The translations under genes were made by a program, and so were the position numbers. A stretch of DNA of 64,000 nucleotides, taken from Bacteroidaceae bacterium. GTDB lineage: Bacteria; Bacteroidota; Bacteroidia; Bacteroidales; Bacteroidaceae. Below the pieces are notes generated by a model, which did not search any database, was not told the DNA's origin, and was given only the letters and a program-made list of their open reading frames with translations. How positions within the stretch are numbered: the stretch's first letter is position 1; the number at the start of each line of letters is the position of its first letter. Of the stretch, positions 9,335-18,321 are shown one piece after another. Location of the stretch: contig JAFZWK010000005.1 of assembly GCA_017617335.1 (NCBI GenBank), positions 39,776 to 103,775 on the forward strand. Direction: 5' to 3'.

Positions 9335-9925
9335 ATGCAATACAATACACAAAGAGAACACTTGGTAATGCCCGAGTATGGAAGGGGAATCCAGGACATG
9401 GTTGATGTGGCTGTTTCCATTCCCGACAGAGAGGAACGACAGCGTTGTGCCGAAACTATCATTGCCATCATGGCACGTATCCAGCAGGGACAAGACCGGC
9501 AGCCTGATTTCGAGCAGAAGCTTTGGAATCATTTGGCTCGCATGGCACACTACAAACTGGATATTGACTACCCGGTGGAGATTGTGCCCGAGGATCAAGT
9601 TTTTGCTCATGCCGCTCCCTTGCACTATCCCATGAAAAATATTAGGCGTAAGCACTATGGATATCAGGTGGAGAATGCCTTGAACTATGCCATGCAACTT
9701 CCCGAAGGGGAAGAGCGTGACGCCTTGGTCGGCATGATAGCCAATCAGATGAAACAGGATCTCTACAATTGGAACCGCGATTCGATGGATGATAATCTTG
9801 TGGCTCAGGATTTGGCCCGTTATACGGATGGTAAGATTCGTTTGGACCTTTCCTCTTTCCAGTTTGCTCCTGTCCAGACTTCCAATCAACCTGTTATTGC
9901 GAAGAAGTCCAAGAAGAAAAAGTAG
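9335..9925 (+). CDS. DUF4290 family protein
   Basis: This 196-residue, mostly helical soluble protein begins MQYNTQREHLVMPEYGRGIQ and contains IPDREERQRCAETIIAIM; both are typical of the DUF4290 family, which is conserved in the Bacteroidota and has no assigned function. The C-terminus is a lysine-rich tail (IAKKSKKKK). There is no signal peptide. It stands between tsaB and murA in a run otherwise devoted to tRNA modification, peptidoglycan and isoprenoid precursors. Confidence 0.88.
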   Translation: MQYNTQREHLVMPEYGRGIQDMVDVAVSIPDREERQRCAETIIAIMARIQQGQDRQPDFEQKLWNHLARMAHYKLDIDYPVEIVPEDQVFAHAAPLHYPMKNIRRKHYGYQVENALNYAMQLPEGEERDALVGMIANQMKQDLYNWNRDSMDDNLVAQDLARYTDGKIRLDLSSFQFAPVQTSNQPVIAKKSKKKK

Positions 9926-9956
9926 TCTCTCCACTTTCTGCTTTATTCTCTCAGCT

Positions 9957-11264
9957 ATGTCAACATTTATCATCGAGGGCAATCACCGTTTGTCTGGAGA
10001 TATCACTCCTCAGGGAGCCAAGAACGAGGCTCTGCAGGTGCTTTGTGCAACATTGTTGACAGATGAACCTGTTACTATCCACAATCTTCCGGATATTGCA
10101 GATGTCAATAATCAGATTTATCTGTTGGAAAAGGTCGGTGTTAAGGTTACCTGTCTTGAGAAGGGAACTTATACATTCCAGGCAGATAAAGTGAACACGG
10201 ATATTTTGGAGAGTGATGATTTCTTGCAGTGCTGCTCTCGTCTGCGGGGAAGTATAATGTTCATCGGTCCTTTGGTGACCCGTTACGGAAAAGCAATGGT
10301 TACCAAGCCTGGTGGTGACCAAATTGGCCGACGTCGGCTTGACACTCATTTCTTGGGGATGCAGAAGCTTGGAGCTGAGTTCCGGTATAATGATCCTCGT
10401 GGAATCTTCAACATCAAGGCCAAGCGTTTGCAAGGAACCTCCATGCTCCTCGATGAGGCTTCTGTGACAGGTACTGCCAATATCATCATGGCAGCCGTCT
10501 TGGCTCAAGGTACCACCACCATCTACAATGCGGCTTGTGAACCTTATATTCAGCAACTCTGTCATTTGCTTAATCGGATGGGAGCCCGCATCAGCGGAAT
10601 TGCCAGCAATCTGCTTACCATCCATGGAGTGGATAGCTTGCATGGGGCAGAACACACCATTTTGCCTGACATGATTGAGGTGGGATCCTTTATCGGTATG
10701 GGAGCTATGGTGGGTGATGGAATACGCATCCGTGGGGTGGAATATGACCAGTTGGGCATCATTCCCAGTACTTTTAACCGATTGGGAATCCTGATAGAGC
10801 GTGAAGGAAACGATCTGCTTATTCCTCGACACGATCACTATGAGATAGAGTCTTTCATAGATGGTTCCTTTATGACTATCTCTGATGCTCCTTGGCCTGG
10901 GTTGACTCCCGACTTGCTTAGTGTCTTGCTTGTGGTGAGTACGCAGGCAAAGGGATCCGTTCTCATTCATCAAAAGATGTTCGAGAGTCGTCTTTTCTTT
11001 GTGGATAAGCTCATTGATATGGGTGCTCAGGTGATTCTGTGCGATCCTCACCGCGCTGTTGTGGTAGGACATGATCATCAGTTGAAGTTGCATGCTGGTC
11101 GTATGACGAGTCCTGATATTCGGGCAGGTATCGCTCTCCTCATCGCTGCCATGAGTGCTGAAGGAGTGAGCCAGATTGATAATATTGGTCAGATTGACCG
11201 TGGATACGAAAACATAGAGGGGCGTCTCAATGCTTTGGGAGCCCATATTACCCGTGTAGAATAA
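9957..11264 (+). CDS. murA: UDP-N-acetylglucosamine 1-carboxyvinyltransferase with Asp in place of the catalytic Cys
   Basis: MurA adds enolpyruvate to UDP-GlcNAc in the first committed step of peptidoglycan synthesis. The ATG giving MSTFIIEGNHRLSGDITPQGAKNE is chosen because it places the substrate-binding K-N-E at the usual distance; the open frame extends 56 codons into the DUF4290 gene. The product has 435 residues. The active-site loop reads KPGGDQIGRRRLD where the E. coli enzyme has PGGCTIGARPVD, so residue 121 is Asp, not Cys. Asp at this site keeps activity but removes the fosfomycin alkylation target in other bacteria. The stop overlaps the rimM start (TAATG). Confidence 0.95.
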   Translation: MSTFIIEGNHRLSGDITPQGAKNEALQVLCATLLTDEPVTIHNLPDIADVNNQIYLLEKVGVKVTCLEKGTYTFQADKVNTDILESDDFLQCCSRLRGSIMFIGPLVTRYGKAMVTKPGGDQIGRRRLDTHFLGMQKLGAEFRYNDPRGIFNIKAKRLQGTSMLLDEASVTGTANIIMAAVLAQGTTTIYNAACEPYIQQLCHLLNRMGARISGIASNLLTIHGVDSLHGAEHTILPDMIEVGSFIGMGAMVGDGIRIRGVEYDQLGIIPSTFNRLGILIEREGNDLLIPRHDHYEIESFIDGSFMTISDAPWPGLTPDLLSVLLVVSTQAKGSVLIHQKMFESRLFFVDKLIDMGAQVILCDPHRAVVVGHDHQLKLHAGRMTSPDIRAGIALLIAAMSAEGVSQIDNIGQIDRGYENIEGRLNALGAHITRVE

Positions 11265-11773
11265 TGATAGAGGAGAGTTCTGTTTATAAGATAGGTGTTC
11301 TTACGCGTACGCATGGCGTACAAGGGGAGGTGTCATTCACTTTTACCGATGATGTGTGGGATCGGGCCGATGCAGATTATCTTGTCTTGCGTATCGATGG
11401 AATCCTGGTTCCCTTCTTCCTCGAGGAGTACCGTTTCCGTTCCGATAGTGTGGCTCTGTTGAAATTCTTGGATTACGACTCCAGCGAGGCAGTGCAGGAA
11501 CTCTGTGGTGCAGAAGTGTATTTCCCCTATGATCTCACTCCCCAACCCGATGAGAACGATGAATATACATGGCGCTATTTCACAGGTTTTCGTGTAGTGG
11601 ATGTCAACGTGGGAGACTTGGGCGTGATAGACCAGGTGGATGACTCCACACCCAACATTCTCTTTCAATTGGGAAATCTCCTCATTCCCGCTGCTGAGCC
11701 CTTCATCCGTGAGGTGGATTGTCAGAAACGAGTCATCAAGATGGAGTTGCCCGAAGGTTTGATAGAATTATGA
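11264..11773 (+). CDS. rimM: Ribosome maturation factor RimM
   Basis: RimM binds S19 and helps mature the 30S subunit head. The 169-residue protein opens with YKIGVLTRTHGVQGEVSF (the RimM N-domain GxxxxxHGxxGE motif) and closes with a PRC-barrel (LGVIDQVDDSTPN, LLIPAAEPFIREVD). It starts inside the murA stop and ends with an ATGA overlap onto dxr, so the three genes are translationally coupled. Confidence 0.94.
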   Translation: MIEESSVYKIGVLTRTHGVQGEVSFTFTDDVWDRADADYLVLRIDGILVPFFLEEYRFRSDSVALLKFLDYDSSEAVQELCGAEVYFPYDLTPQPDENDEYTWRYFTGFRVVDVNVGDLGVIDQVDDSTPNILFQLGNLLIPAAEPFIREVDCQKRVIKMELPEGLIEL

Positions 11774-12924
11774 AAAAGAAAGTTTGTATTTTAGGCTCTA
11801 CGGGTAGTATTGGCACGCAAGCCTTACAGGTGATAGAGGAACACGGCGATCTCTTCGAGGTCTATGTGTTGACGGCAAACACCCAAGCAGATCTGCTCAT
11901 TCAGCAGGCTCGCAGATTCCAGCCTTCTTCGGTGGTGATTGCTGATGAGTCCCGTTATCAATATGTTAGTGATGCCCTCTCGGATCTTCCTGTCCAAGTC
12001 TATGCTGGGGCTGATGCATTGTGTCAGGTAACCCAGATGGATCCGATAGATATCGTGTTGGTTGCTTTGGTCGGATTCTCTGGATTGCGTCCGACGATCA
12101 GTGCCATTCAGGCGCATAAACTTATCGCATTGGCCAACAAGGAGACTCTTGTGGTGGCTGGTGAACTGGTCACACGTCTTTGTCTTGAGAATCATGTTCC
12201 TATCCTCCCAGTGGATAGTGAGCACAGTGCCATTTTCCAGAGTTTGATGGGCGAGCAGAGTCCTATCGAGAAGATTATCCTGACGGCAAGCGGAGGTCCT
12301 TTCCGCACTTTCACTCCAGAGCAGTTGCAAAAGGTTACTCCAGCCATGGCACTCAAGCATCCGAATTGGGATATGGGCGCTAAGATTACGATTGATTCTG
12401 CCAGCATGATGAACAAGGGTTTCGAGGTCATAGAAGCCCGATGGCTCTTCGATGTGTCTCCCGAGCAGATTCAGGTGGTGGTACATCCCCAGAGCGTTGT
12501 TCACAGTGCAGTACAGTTCCAGGATGGTGCTGTGAAGGCCCAACTTGGTTGTCCTGATATGCGTGTTCCCATTCAGCTTGCTCTCTCGTATCCCGTTCGT
12601 CTTCAGAGCGATTTTCCTCGTCTGGATTGGTGGGATATGAAGGACCTCACGTTTGAGCGTCCCAATATGGAGAAGTTTCGTTGTTTGCAGATGGCTTACG
12701 AGGCAATTCGTCTGGGAGGAAATGCAGCTTGTGTGGTCAATGCAGCGAACGAGGTTGTCAATCTCGCTTTTCGTCAGGAGCGTTGCACCTTCCTCCAGAT
12801 GGCAGATATTATCGAGGCTACTCTCCAGCGTGTTCCTCATCTGGATCAACCTTCCCTGGAGGATTATCTTGCGTGTGATGCCGAGAGTAGAGTAGTGGCA
12901 AGAGAATTCTTGCAGAAGAGTTAA
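11770..12924 (+). CDS. dxr: 1-deoxy-D-xylulose 5-phosphate reductoisomerase
   Basis: Dxr (IspC) converts DXP to methylerythritol 4-phosphate with NADPH. The start MKKKVCILGSTGSIGTQALQ, at an ATGA overlap with rimM, gives 384 residues. Visible motifs: the Rossmann loop GSTGSIG, LANKETLVVAGE, the metal site PVDSEHSA, TASGGPFR, the flexible loop HPNWDMGAKITIDSASMMNK, and VHPQSVVHS. With ispF at 5.3 kb, two steps of the same pathway are encoded close together. Confidence 0.96.
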   Translation: MKKKVCILGSTGSIGTQALQVIEEHGDLFEVYVLTANTQADLLIQQARRFQPSSVVIADESRYQYVSDALSDLPVQVYAGADALCQVTQMDPIDIVLVALVGFSGLRPTISAIQAHKLIALANKETLVVAGELVTRLCLENHVPILPVDSEHSAIFQSLMGEQSPIEKIILTASGGPFRTFTPEQLQKVTPAMALKHPNWDMGAKITIDSASMMNKGFEVIEARWLFDVSPEQIQVVVHPQSVVHSAVQFQDGAVKAQLGCPDMRVPIQLALSYPVRLQSDFPRLDWWDMKDLTFERPNMEKFRCLQMAYEAIRLGGNAACVVNAANEVVNLAFRQERCTFLQMADIIEATLQRVPHLDQPSLEDYLACDAESRVVAREFLQKS

Positions 12925-12948
12925 TGGATTTTATTTTAAGGAAATGTT

Positions 12949-14352
12949 ATGAATGTAGTTTTAATAAAGGCCTTGCAGCTGTTGTGCTGTCTTAGTCTAT
13001 TGGTTGTGTTGCACGAGGGAGGACATTTTGGTTTCTCCAAGCTTTTCCGTGTTCGTGTGGAGAAGTTCTATATGTTTTTCAATCCTTGGTTCCATCTCTT
13101 CAGTACCCGTGACACGTGGTTTACCCGTTTGTTCCCTTACTTTAAGAATAACGAGACGGAATATGGCGTAGGATGGATTCCCTTGGGTGGATACGTCAAG
13201 ATTGCCGGTATGGTGGACGAGAGTATGGACATGGAGCAGATGAAGCAACCCGCCAAGCCTGATGAGTTTCGTTCGCAGGCCGTTTGGAAGCGTTTCTTTA
13301 TCATGGTGGGAGGCGTGCTGATGAATCTCCTTACCGCTTGGGTTATCTATAGTGCTATCATGTTCGCGTGGGGACGTGATTATCTTCCCATGCAGGACAT
13401 CAAGCATGGATTCCAGTTCAACGAACATGCTCAGTCCCTTGGATTCCGCAACGGTGATATTCCCGTCGCTGCCGATGGAAAAGCCATTGAGGAGTGGAAT
13501 ACGGGTGTGTTGCGGACTTTGAGCAATGCGGAACAGGTGACTGTATTGCGTGATGGTAAGCAGGTGACTATTGTGTTACAAGAGAAACTCAATCTTCTCC
13601 ACATGATTGAAGAGAGTCCAGCCTTCCTTACCGCATATATTCCTACGGTCATTGACTCTGTCCTGCCTACTGGAGCTATGGGAAGGGCAGGTGTCTGCAA
13701 GGGAGACTATCTTTTGGGCGTGGATGGCACCGATATTCAGACGTGGGCAGATTTCGACAGTCTCATGCTGCGTCGTTCAGATGTACTTTCCATGGAGGGT
13801 TGCACCCATGCCGACAGCATGCGTCTTCGTCAGATGGGTATCGTGTACCGAAGTGCGGATGGTGTTCGCCAGGATACGGTTCAGATTCAACTCGACGAGA
13901 ACTATATGTTGGGAATTGTGAAAGCCAGCCCGTACAGCATCTATAAGCCGAAGCATCAGGATTACAATATCCTGTCCTGCATTCCTGCCGGTCTCCAGTA
14001 CGGTTGGCGTATTCTCTGTGGTTATGTCAACGATTTGAAGTATGTGGCTAGTGCAGATGGAGCGAAATCCGTAGGTTCCTTCATCACCATCGGTAGCATC
14101 TTCCCCAGCGTTTGGGATTGGCAGCAGTTCTGGATGTTGACTGCTTTCATCAGCATCATTCTGGCCGTCATGAATATTCTTCCCATTCCTGGACTCGACG
14201 GAGGTCATATCGCCATTCTTGCATACGAGGCCATTACGGGTCGCGAACCTTCCGAGAAGTTCCTGGAGTGGGCTGAGCGCATTGGTATGTTCATTCTGAT
14301 AGCCCTGATGCTTTTAGCCTTTGGTAACGATATTGTGCGTTTCATTTTGTAG
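12949..14352 (+). CDS. rseP: RseP/site-2-type intramembrane zinc metalloprotease with two PDZ domains
   Basis: This inner-membrane protease family cuts transmembrane segments, typically of anti-sigma factors, after a first outside cut. The 467-residue protein has VVLHEGGHFGF (H22, E23, H26) in its first membrane segment, two PDZ-like regions (around residues 150-210 and 220-270), and the second metal motif NILPIPGLDGGH (D417) near the C-terminus with closing membrane helices. An insert of charged residues follows the HExxH helix (FFNPWFHLFSTRDTWFTRLF), common in Bacteroidota homologues. An anti-sigma-like protein occurs at 25.2 kb, but nothing shows it is a substrate. Confidence 0.93.
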   Translation: MNVVLIKALQLLCCLSLLVVLHEGGHFGFSKLFRVRVEKFYMFFNPWFHLFSTRDTWFTRLFPYFKNNETEYGVGWIPLGGYVKIAGMVDESMDMEQMKQPAKPDEFRSQAVWKRFFIMVGGVLMNLLTAWVIYSAIMFAWGRDYLPMQDIKHGFQFNEHAQSLGFRNGDIPVAADGKAIEEWNTGVLRTLSNAEQVTVLRDGKQVTIVLQEKLNLLHMIEESPAFLTAYIPTVIDSVLPTGAMGRAGVCKGDYLLGVDGTDIQTWADFDSLMLRRSDVLSMEGCTHADSMRLRQMGIVYRSADGVRQDTVQIQLDENYMLGIVKASPYSIYKPKHQDYNILSCIPAGLQYGWRILCGYVNDLKYVASADGAKSVGSFITIGSIFPSVWDWQQFWMLTAFISIILAVMNILPIPGLDGGHIAILAYEAITGREPSEKFLEWAERIGMFILIALMLLAFGNDIVRFIL

Positions 14353-14389
14353 AATGCTTCCCTGTGGACGCTAAAGTTTTTTCTTCACA

Positions 14390-14752
14390 ATGTTCAAGTT
14401 TCAATCTTCGATATTTAAAGTTTCTTTCCTGGCTCTATTCCTCTCTGCCTGTTCCAGCAAGCCTAATCATGAGGAGATGGGGCAGCGCATGTTGGATGAG
14501 GCTCGTCGTGAACTCTCCCAAAAGAATTTTGCTGCTGCCAGGGATACTATCATGTCTCTGCGTCTCCGTTGCCCTAAAGCTCTTCAGGCACGTCGACAGG
14601 CACTTGTTTTGCTTGACAGCATTGAAATGTTGGGAGCGGCAGACAGCCTCTCTCGTGCTACCGGTCCAGAATGGGAGCGCTTGGAGGTCAAACATAAGTT
14701 TTATCAGCGCAAACTGCAGGAGGATCTCACGCAGAATAAGTTCGTGAAATAG
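14390..14752 (+). CDS. Small helical lipoprotein
   Basis: The 120-residue protein has a lipoprotein signal (FLALFLSACSSKP; Cys about residue 21). The mature part is helical and charged: EEMGQRMLDEARRELSQKNF followed by AARDTIMSLRLRCPKALQA, which resembles a single TPR-like hairpin, then a coiled region. It sits between rseP and cca with short gaps and is probably cotranscribed. No function can be assigned. Confidence 0.8.
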   Translation: MFKFQSSIFKVSFLALFLSACSSKPNHEEMGQRMLDEARRELSQKNFAAARDTIMSLRLRCPKALQARRQALVLLDSIEMLGAADSLSRATGPEWERLEVKHKFYQRKLQEDLTQNKFVK

Positions 14753-14758
14753 AGTGTT

Positions 14759-16270
14759 ATGAGATATCTCACGGATCAGGATTTGGCGCATCTGCTGGAC
14801 AAGCGCATCTTTCACCAGATAGGCGAGACGGCCGACCAGTTGGGGCTGGAGTGCTATGTGGTGGGAGGATATGTGCGTGACCTCTTCCTTGACCGCCCCA
14901 GCAAGGATATAGATTGCGTGGTGGTGGATTGCTCTGGGGAACCTGCCCATGAGGAGAAGGAGGGCCCAGGTATTCGTTTGGCCAAGCAATTGAGCCAGCA
15001 TCTGGGAAAGGGTGCCAATGTCAGCATCTTCCGTAATTTCGGAACGGCCCAACTGAAGTATCGTTCCCAAGAGATTGAGTTCGTAGGAGCACGACGCGAG
15101 AGTTACAGCCATGATTCCCGCAAACCTATCGTGGAGGATGGCACCCTCGAGGACGATCTCGACCGTCGAGATTTCACCATCAATGCTTTGGCTATCTGTC
15201 TCAATCCTGGCACTTCGGATGCTCCTGGCGAGAATGGTCTTTATTTCGGAAAGCTCATCGACCGTTTCGATGGGCTTCTGGATATCGAGGATCGCCTGAT
15301 AGCTACTCCGCTCGATCCTGACGTGACCTTCTCAGACGACCCGCTGCGTATGATGCGCTGCATCCGCTTTGCCACCCAACTTCGTTTCCAGATCGAAAAC
15401 GAGACACAAACGGCTCTGACCCGCAATGCAGAGCGTATCCGCATCATCTCTCAGGAGCGTATCATTGATGAACTGAATAAGATCATGCTGTCTCCTGCTC
15501 CCAGCATTGGCTTCTTCGAATTGGCTCGTTGTGGGTTGCTTCCCATCATCTTCCCTGAGCTTGCGGCTCTGGAGGGCGTAGAGGTTCGCAACGGACGCGC
15601 CCATAAGGACAATTTCTTTCACACCCTGGAAGTATTGGATAATGTAGCCAAGACGACCGATCCCGCATCCTCCCTTATGCTCCGCTGGGCAGCCCTGCTT
15701 CACGATATAGGAAAGCCCAGGAGCAAACGATGGGAGAATGGAGTGGGGTGGACCTTCCATAGCCATGACTACATAGGTGAGAAGATGGTGTCTGTCATTT
15801 TCCGTCGCATGAAACTCCCTATGGATGAGCGCATGAATTACGTCCAGAAACTCGTGGGGCTGCACATGCGACCTATCGTGATAGCAGATCAGGAGGTGAC
15901 GGACAGCGCCGTTCGCAGGTTGCTTTTTGAGGCGGGTGAGGACATTGATGATCTGATGATTCTTTGTGAGGCTGACATAACCAGTAAGAATCAGCAACGC
16001 AAGCAGCGTTTCCTCGACAACTTCCAGATCGTTCGCCAGAAGCTAAAGGACCTTCAGGCCCGCGATAATTATCGAACCTGGAAGAACCCCATAACGGGCG
16101 AGGAAATCATGGAAACCTTTGGCTTGGAACCCTGTCGAGAGATTGGCATTCTCAAGCAGAAAGTGAAGGACGCCATTTGGGACAGCCTGATTCCCAACGA
16201 CCATGAATCCGCTCGCCAGTACATGATGCAGAAAGCCGAGGAAATGGGTCTGAACCCCGTTCAGGATTAA
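14759..16270 (+). CDS. cca: CCA tRNA nucleotidyltransferase with HD domain
   Basis: This class II nucleotidyltransferase adds or repairs the 3' CCA of tRNAs. The 503-residue protein shows CYVVGGYVRDLFLDRPSKDI and DCVVVD (metal-binding Asp pair), RRDFTINALA, and the template region FSDDPLRMMRCIRFATQLRF. A C-terminal HD phosphohydrolase domain follows (FHTLEV, ALLHDIGKPRSK), as in many Bacteroidota homologues. A poly(A) polymerase activity cannot be excluded from sequence alone. It is the last gene of the operon; an inverted repeat overlaps its stop codon. Confidence 0.92.
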   Translation: MRYLTDQDLAHLLDKRIFHQIGETADQLGLECYVVGGYVRDLFLDRPSKDIDCVVVDCSGEPAHEEKEGPGIRLAKQLSQHLGKGANVSIFRNFGTAQLKYRSQEIEFVGARRESYSHDSRKPIVEDGTLEDDLDRRDFTINALAICLNPGTSDAPGENGLYFGKLIDRFDGLLDIEDRLIATPLDPDVTFSDDPLRMMRCIRFATQLRFQIENETQTALTRNAERIRIISQERIIDELNKIMLSPAPSIGFFELARCGLLPIIFPELAALEGVEVRNGRAHKDNFFHTLEVLDNVAKTTDPASSLMLRWAALLHDIGKPRSKRWENGVGWTFHSHDYIGEKMVSVIFRRMKLPMDERMNYVQKLVGLHMRPIVIADQEVTDSAVRRLLFEAGEDIDDLMILCEADITSKNQQRKQRFLDNFQIVRQKLKDLQARDNYRTWKNPITGEEIMETFGLEPCREIGILKQKVKDAIWDSLIPNDHESARQYMMQKAEEMGLNPVQD

Positions 16271-16349
16271 GACAAGGCTCCCATTATCTGAAGCAGAGTG
16301 TGCATATTTTGCACATACTTTTAACCATAGTCTTCTGTGCCTTGTCTTA
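16268..16349. repeat. Inverted repeat with nested hairpin at the cca stop codon
   Basis: An 11-base arm TAAGACAAGGC (16268-16278, starting at the cca stop codon) is matched perfectly by GCCTTGTCTTA (16339-16349). Inside lies a second hairpin, TGTGCA-TATTT-TGCACA (16299-16315). In RNA this would form a long stem closed by an inner hairpin between cca and the convergent WG-repeat gene. There is no long T-run after it, so it may be a processing or blocking structure rather than a standard terminator. Confidence 0.6.
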
Positions 16350-16386
16350 CCTCTTCCTTCATTTATAGTATGCAAAGTTGGGAATG

Positions 16387-17310
16387 TTACTGCTTCTTCT
16401 CTATGGCTGGGAAATGCAAGACCTCCATCGTTGTACCATCAAGGAAATAACACCTGAACAACTCTGGGCTTAGTTTCTCCACTCTTCGATAAATAGGTTC
16501 CGTCAAACGCTTGCCCGTATTATCCATTATGCCGCAGCGTTCCTTGTTCAATGCATCTTGGACATAATAGACATTGTACCCCGTTGTATCTAAGGCTTCC
16601 ACCCTGACAATCAGGTCGCTCTGCATAACCTTTCCATTATAGTTCAATTGCACTCTTGAAGTAGCTGTTGAGGCATAGACGCAAGCCTCAGTCATTTTGA
16701 GTGCTTCGTAAATGGGTTTGATGGCCCAATTTCCTCGCTTGTCAATCACACCTAATCTGCCGTCACGTCCAGCCATTCTGCAATAGCCATAATGAAAAGC
16801 GATTTCCTTCATCTCCTTGTTTGTCCTGCTGAGATACTGGAATGGAATAACCTGCTTCCCCTCGATGTCCACGAAACCGATCTTTCCATCCTGCAGTACA
16901 GCAGCCAGCCCTTCTGAATAGAAACTCACATTGTCATATTCCTTGGGAATACCTGCGGAGTTCCTTACAAGCACCTTTTCCGTATTCAGGTTATAGAAGC
17001 CCCACTTCTCTCCTTTGCGGTACAAGCCAATAGAATCCATTACCCGCGTCTTTGTCTCATTCACCTTCATCCCATCGACTGTCTCTTTTGCCTTCACAGC
17101 TTCCGTGATGGCTTCATCCACGGAGTTTACAATGCGGTCTTCATACGATGACTGGCCATTCCCTCGTTCACAACTGTAGCATCCTATCATTTCACCCAAC
17201 AACATGCCAGCGATCAATAGAATTGTCACTTGTACTGTTTTCTTGAAGAACCTCTGATTCTTCACCATTTCTTGCAGTTTTTCAGCAATGTTTTTCAACT
17301 CGTTTTCCAT
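16387..17310 (-). CDS. Membrane-anchored WG-repeat protein
   Basis: The 307-residue protein has a helical cytoplasmic N-terminus (KNIAEKLQEMVKNQRFF), one membrane segment (VTILLIAGMLLGEMIG, about residues 28-44) with Cys just outside (GCYSCERG), and an outer part of WG-type beta repeats: KWGFYNLNTEKVLV, DGKIGFVDIEGKQVIPF, DGRLGVIDKRGNWAIKP and KERCGIMDNTGKRLTEPI. Such repeats serve in binding, not catalysis. It lies 22 bases after the Sel1 gene, so the two are likely cotranscribed. It begins the accessory block that separates the housekeeping operon from the ECF sigma locus. The binding partner is unknown. Confidence 0.8.
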   Translation of the reverse strand: MENELKNIAEKLQEMVKNQRFFKKTVQVTILLIAGMLLGEMIGCYSCERGNGQSSYEDRIVNSVDEAITEAVKAKETVDGMKVNETKTRVMDSIGLYRKGEKWGFYNLNTEKVLVRNSAGIPKEYDNVSFYSEGLAAVLQDGKIGFVDIEGKQVIPFQYLSRTNKEMKEIAFHYGYCRMAGRDGRLGVIDKRGNWAIKPIYEALKMTEACVYASTATSRVQLNYNGKVMQSDLIVRVEALDTTGYNVYYVQDALNKERCGIMDNTGKRLTEPIYRRVEKLSPELFRCYFLDGTTMEVLHFPAIEKKQ

Positions 17311-17332
17311 TTTCCTTTATTTTTTATGAACT

Positions 17333-18085
17333 TTAACTCAACGACTTAGACACAGGGCAAGGAGTATTAAAGACTTTTTCGTAATGATATCTTGCCACTT
17401 TAAGTAATGTCTTTATACGATTGTCAGTTGTTACACATTTTCTACTTTCTTTTACCCAAAAACTAGCTTTTTCTTTATCATTGTCAGCAGCAAAAGTATA
17501 TATAAGCCACACAAATGCTAATGGGTAATGCTTTTCGGCAGCTTTTTCCAAGCATTTAATGGCTAACTCTTTATCAACTGCTACTCCACTTTTTCCACGA
17601 AGATACATCTCACCTATATTATTTAAAACCGTTGCTTCATTATCTATAAAGGCATTTTTTATAGACTTTTCGTGCCAATACTTAAAGTATCGACTATTCC
17701 TCCTTAGATACGTACCTTCATAATATAATTTAGCTAATACGGACTGACCTCTTGAATCATTATGCTTTGCCGACCTCCTCAACCAATAAATCGCCTTCTC
17801 CATATCCATCGATACGCCCTTACCTTGAGAATAACAAACAAAAAGGTTATATTCTGCTAACTTACATCTTTTTCCAGCAGCAATCAAATACCATTTAACA
17901 GCTTCTGAAAAATTTTGAGGGACAATGTTTCCATACCAATAACATAATCCTACTTCATTCAATTCACTCGATGTTAGCCTTGCTGTATTATAATCGTGTC
18001 CTTCTTGAATACTTTTCAGCACTCTCAAAACTCTTGGAGAGAGCTCTTTTACCATTTCGCAAACCACGAATTTCTTTCTTCTCAT
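17333..18085 (-). CDS. Sel1-like repeat protein
   Basis: The 250-residue protein is made largely of Sel1-type helical pairs: GLCYWYGNIVPQNFSEAVKW, CYSQGKGVSMDMEKAIYWLR, AKLYYEGTYLRRNSRYFKYW and EMYLRGKSGVAVDKELAIKC. Sel1 repeats are scaffold units found in signalling assemblies. No signal peptide or membrane segment is seen. A promoter lies about 190 bases upstream, giving a long leader with a strong hairpin just before the start. It precedes the WG-repeat gene. The codon and base make-up looks more A/T-rich than the operon to its left, which may indicate acquisition. Confidence 0.8.
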   Translation of the reverse strand: MRRKKFVVCEMVKELSPRVLRVLKSIQEGHDYNTARLTSSELNEVGLCYWYGNIVPQNFSEAVKWYLIAAGKRCKLAEYNLFVCYSQGKGVSMDMEKAIYWLRRSAKHNDSRGQSVLAKLYYEGTYLRRNSRYFKYWHEKSIKNAFIDNEATVLNNIGEMYLRGKSGVAVDKELAIKCLEKAAEKHYPLAFVWLIYTFAADNDKEKASFWVKESRKCVTTDNRIKTLLKVARYHYEKVFNTPCPVSKSLS

Positions 18086-18104
18086 AATTATTCAAGTATG
18101 TACA

Positions 18105-18138
18105 TGCCCCTGCTAACTTTTTCTGGTTATCAGGGGCA
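18105..18138 (-). other. Leader hairpin upstream of the Sel1 gene
   Basis: TGCCCCTG (18105-18112) and CAGGGGCA (18131-18138) form a perfect 8-base stem with an 18-base loop, ending about 20 bases before the Sel1 start codon on the minus strand. No T-run follows on the minus strand, so it is not an ordinary terminator; it could control translation or stability of the leader. Confidence 0.5.
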
Positions 18139-18278
18139 ATTTCTTCTTCATGACAATTTTTTGTAGTTACATCATATTAAAATGGTAACCTCTTCCCATT
18201 AACCTTAATGTGCTTTCTTGCACTCACCTAATATGTATTCGTAGTTTGTCATAACAGTATTGTTTTAATTATCTGCCA

Positions 18279-18309
18279 CAAAAGTACGAATACAGCCGTA
18301 CACCAACAA
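18279..18309 (-). promoter_or_regulatory. Bacteroidota promoter for the Sel1/WG genes
   Basis: On the minus strand TTG (18307-18309), a 20-base spacer and TACTTTTG (18279-18286) fit the TTTG-N19..21-TAnnTTTG pattern. It lies inside the gap after the 457-residue protein gene and predicts a leader of roughly 190 bases. Confidence 0.55.
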
Positions 18310-18321
18310 GCAAAACATCTC

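Noticed and set aside
9960-11246. 428-codon minus-strand open frame opposite murA
   Set aside because: It mirrors the murA reading frame, has no protein family pattern, promoter or start context, and murA is certain on the other strand.
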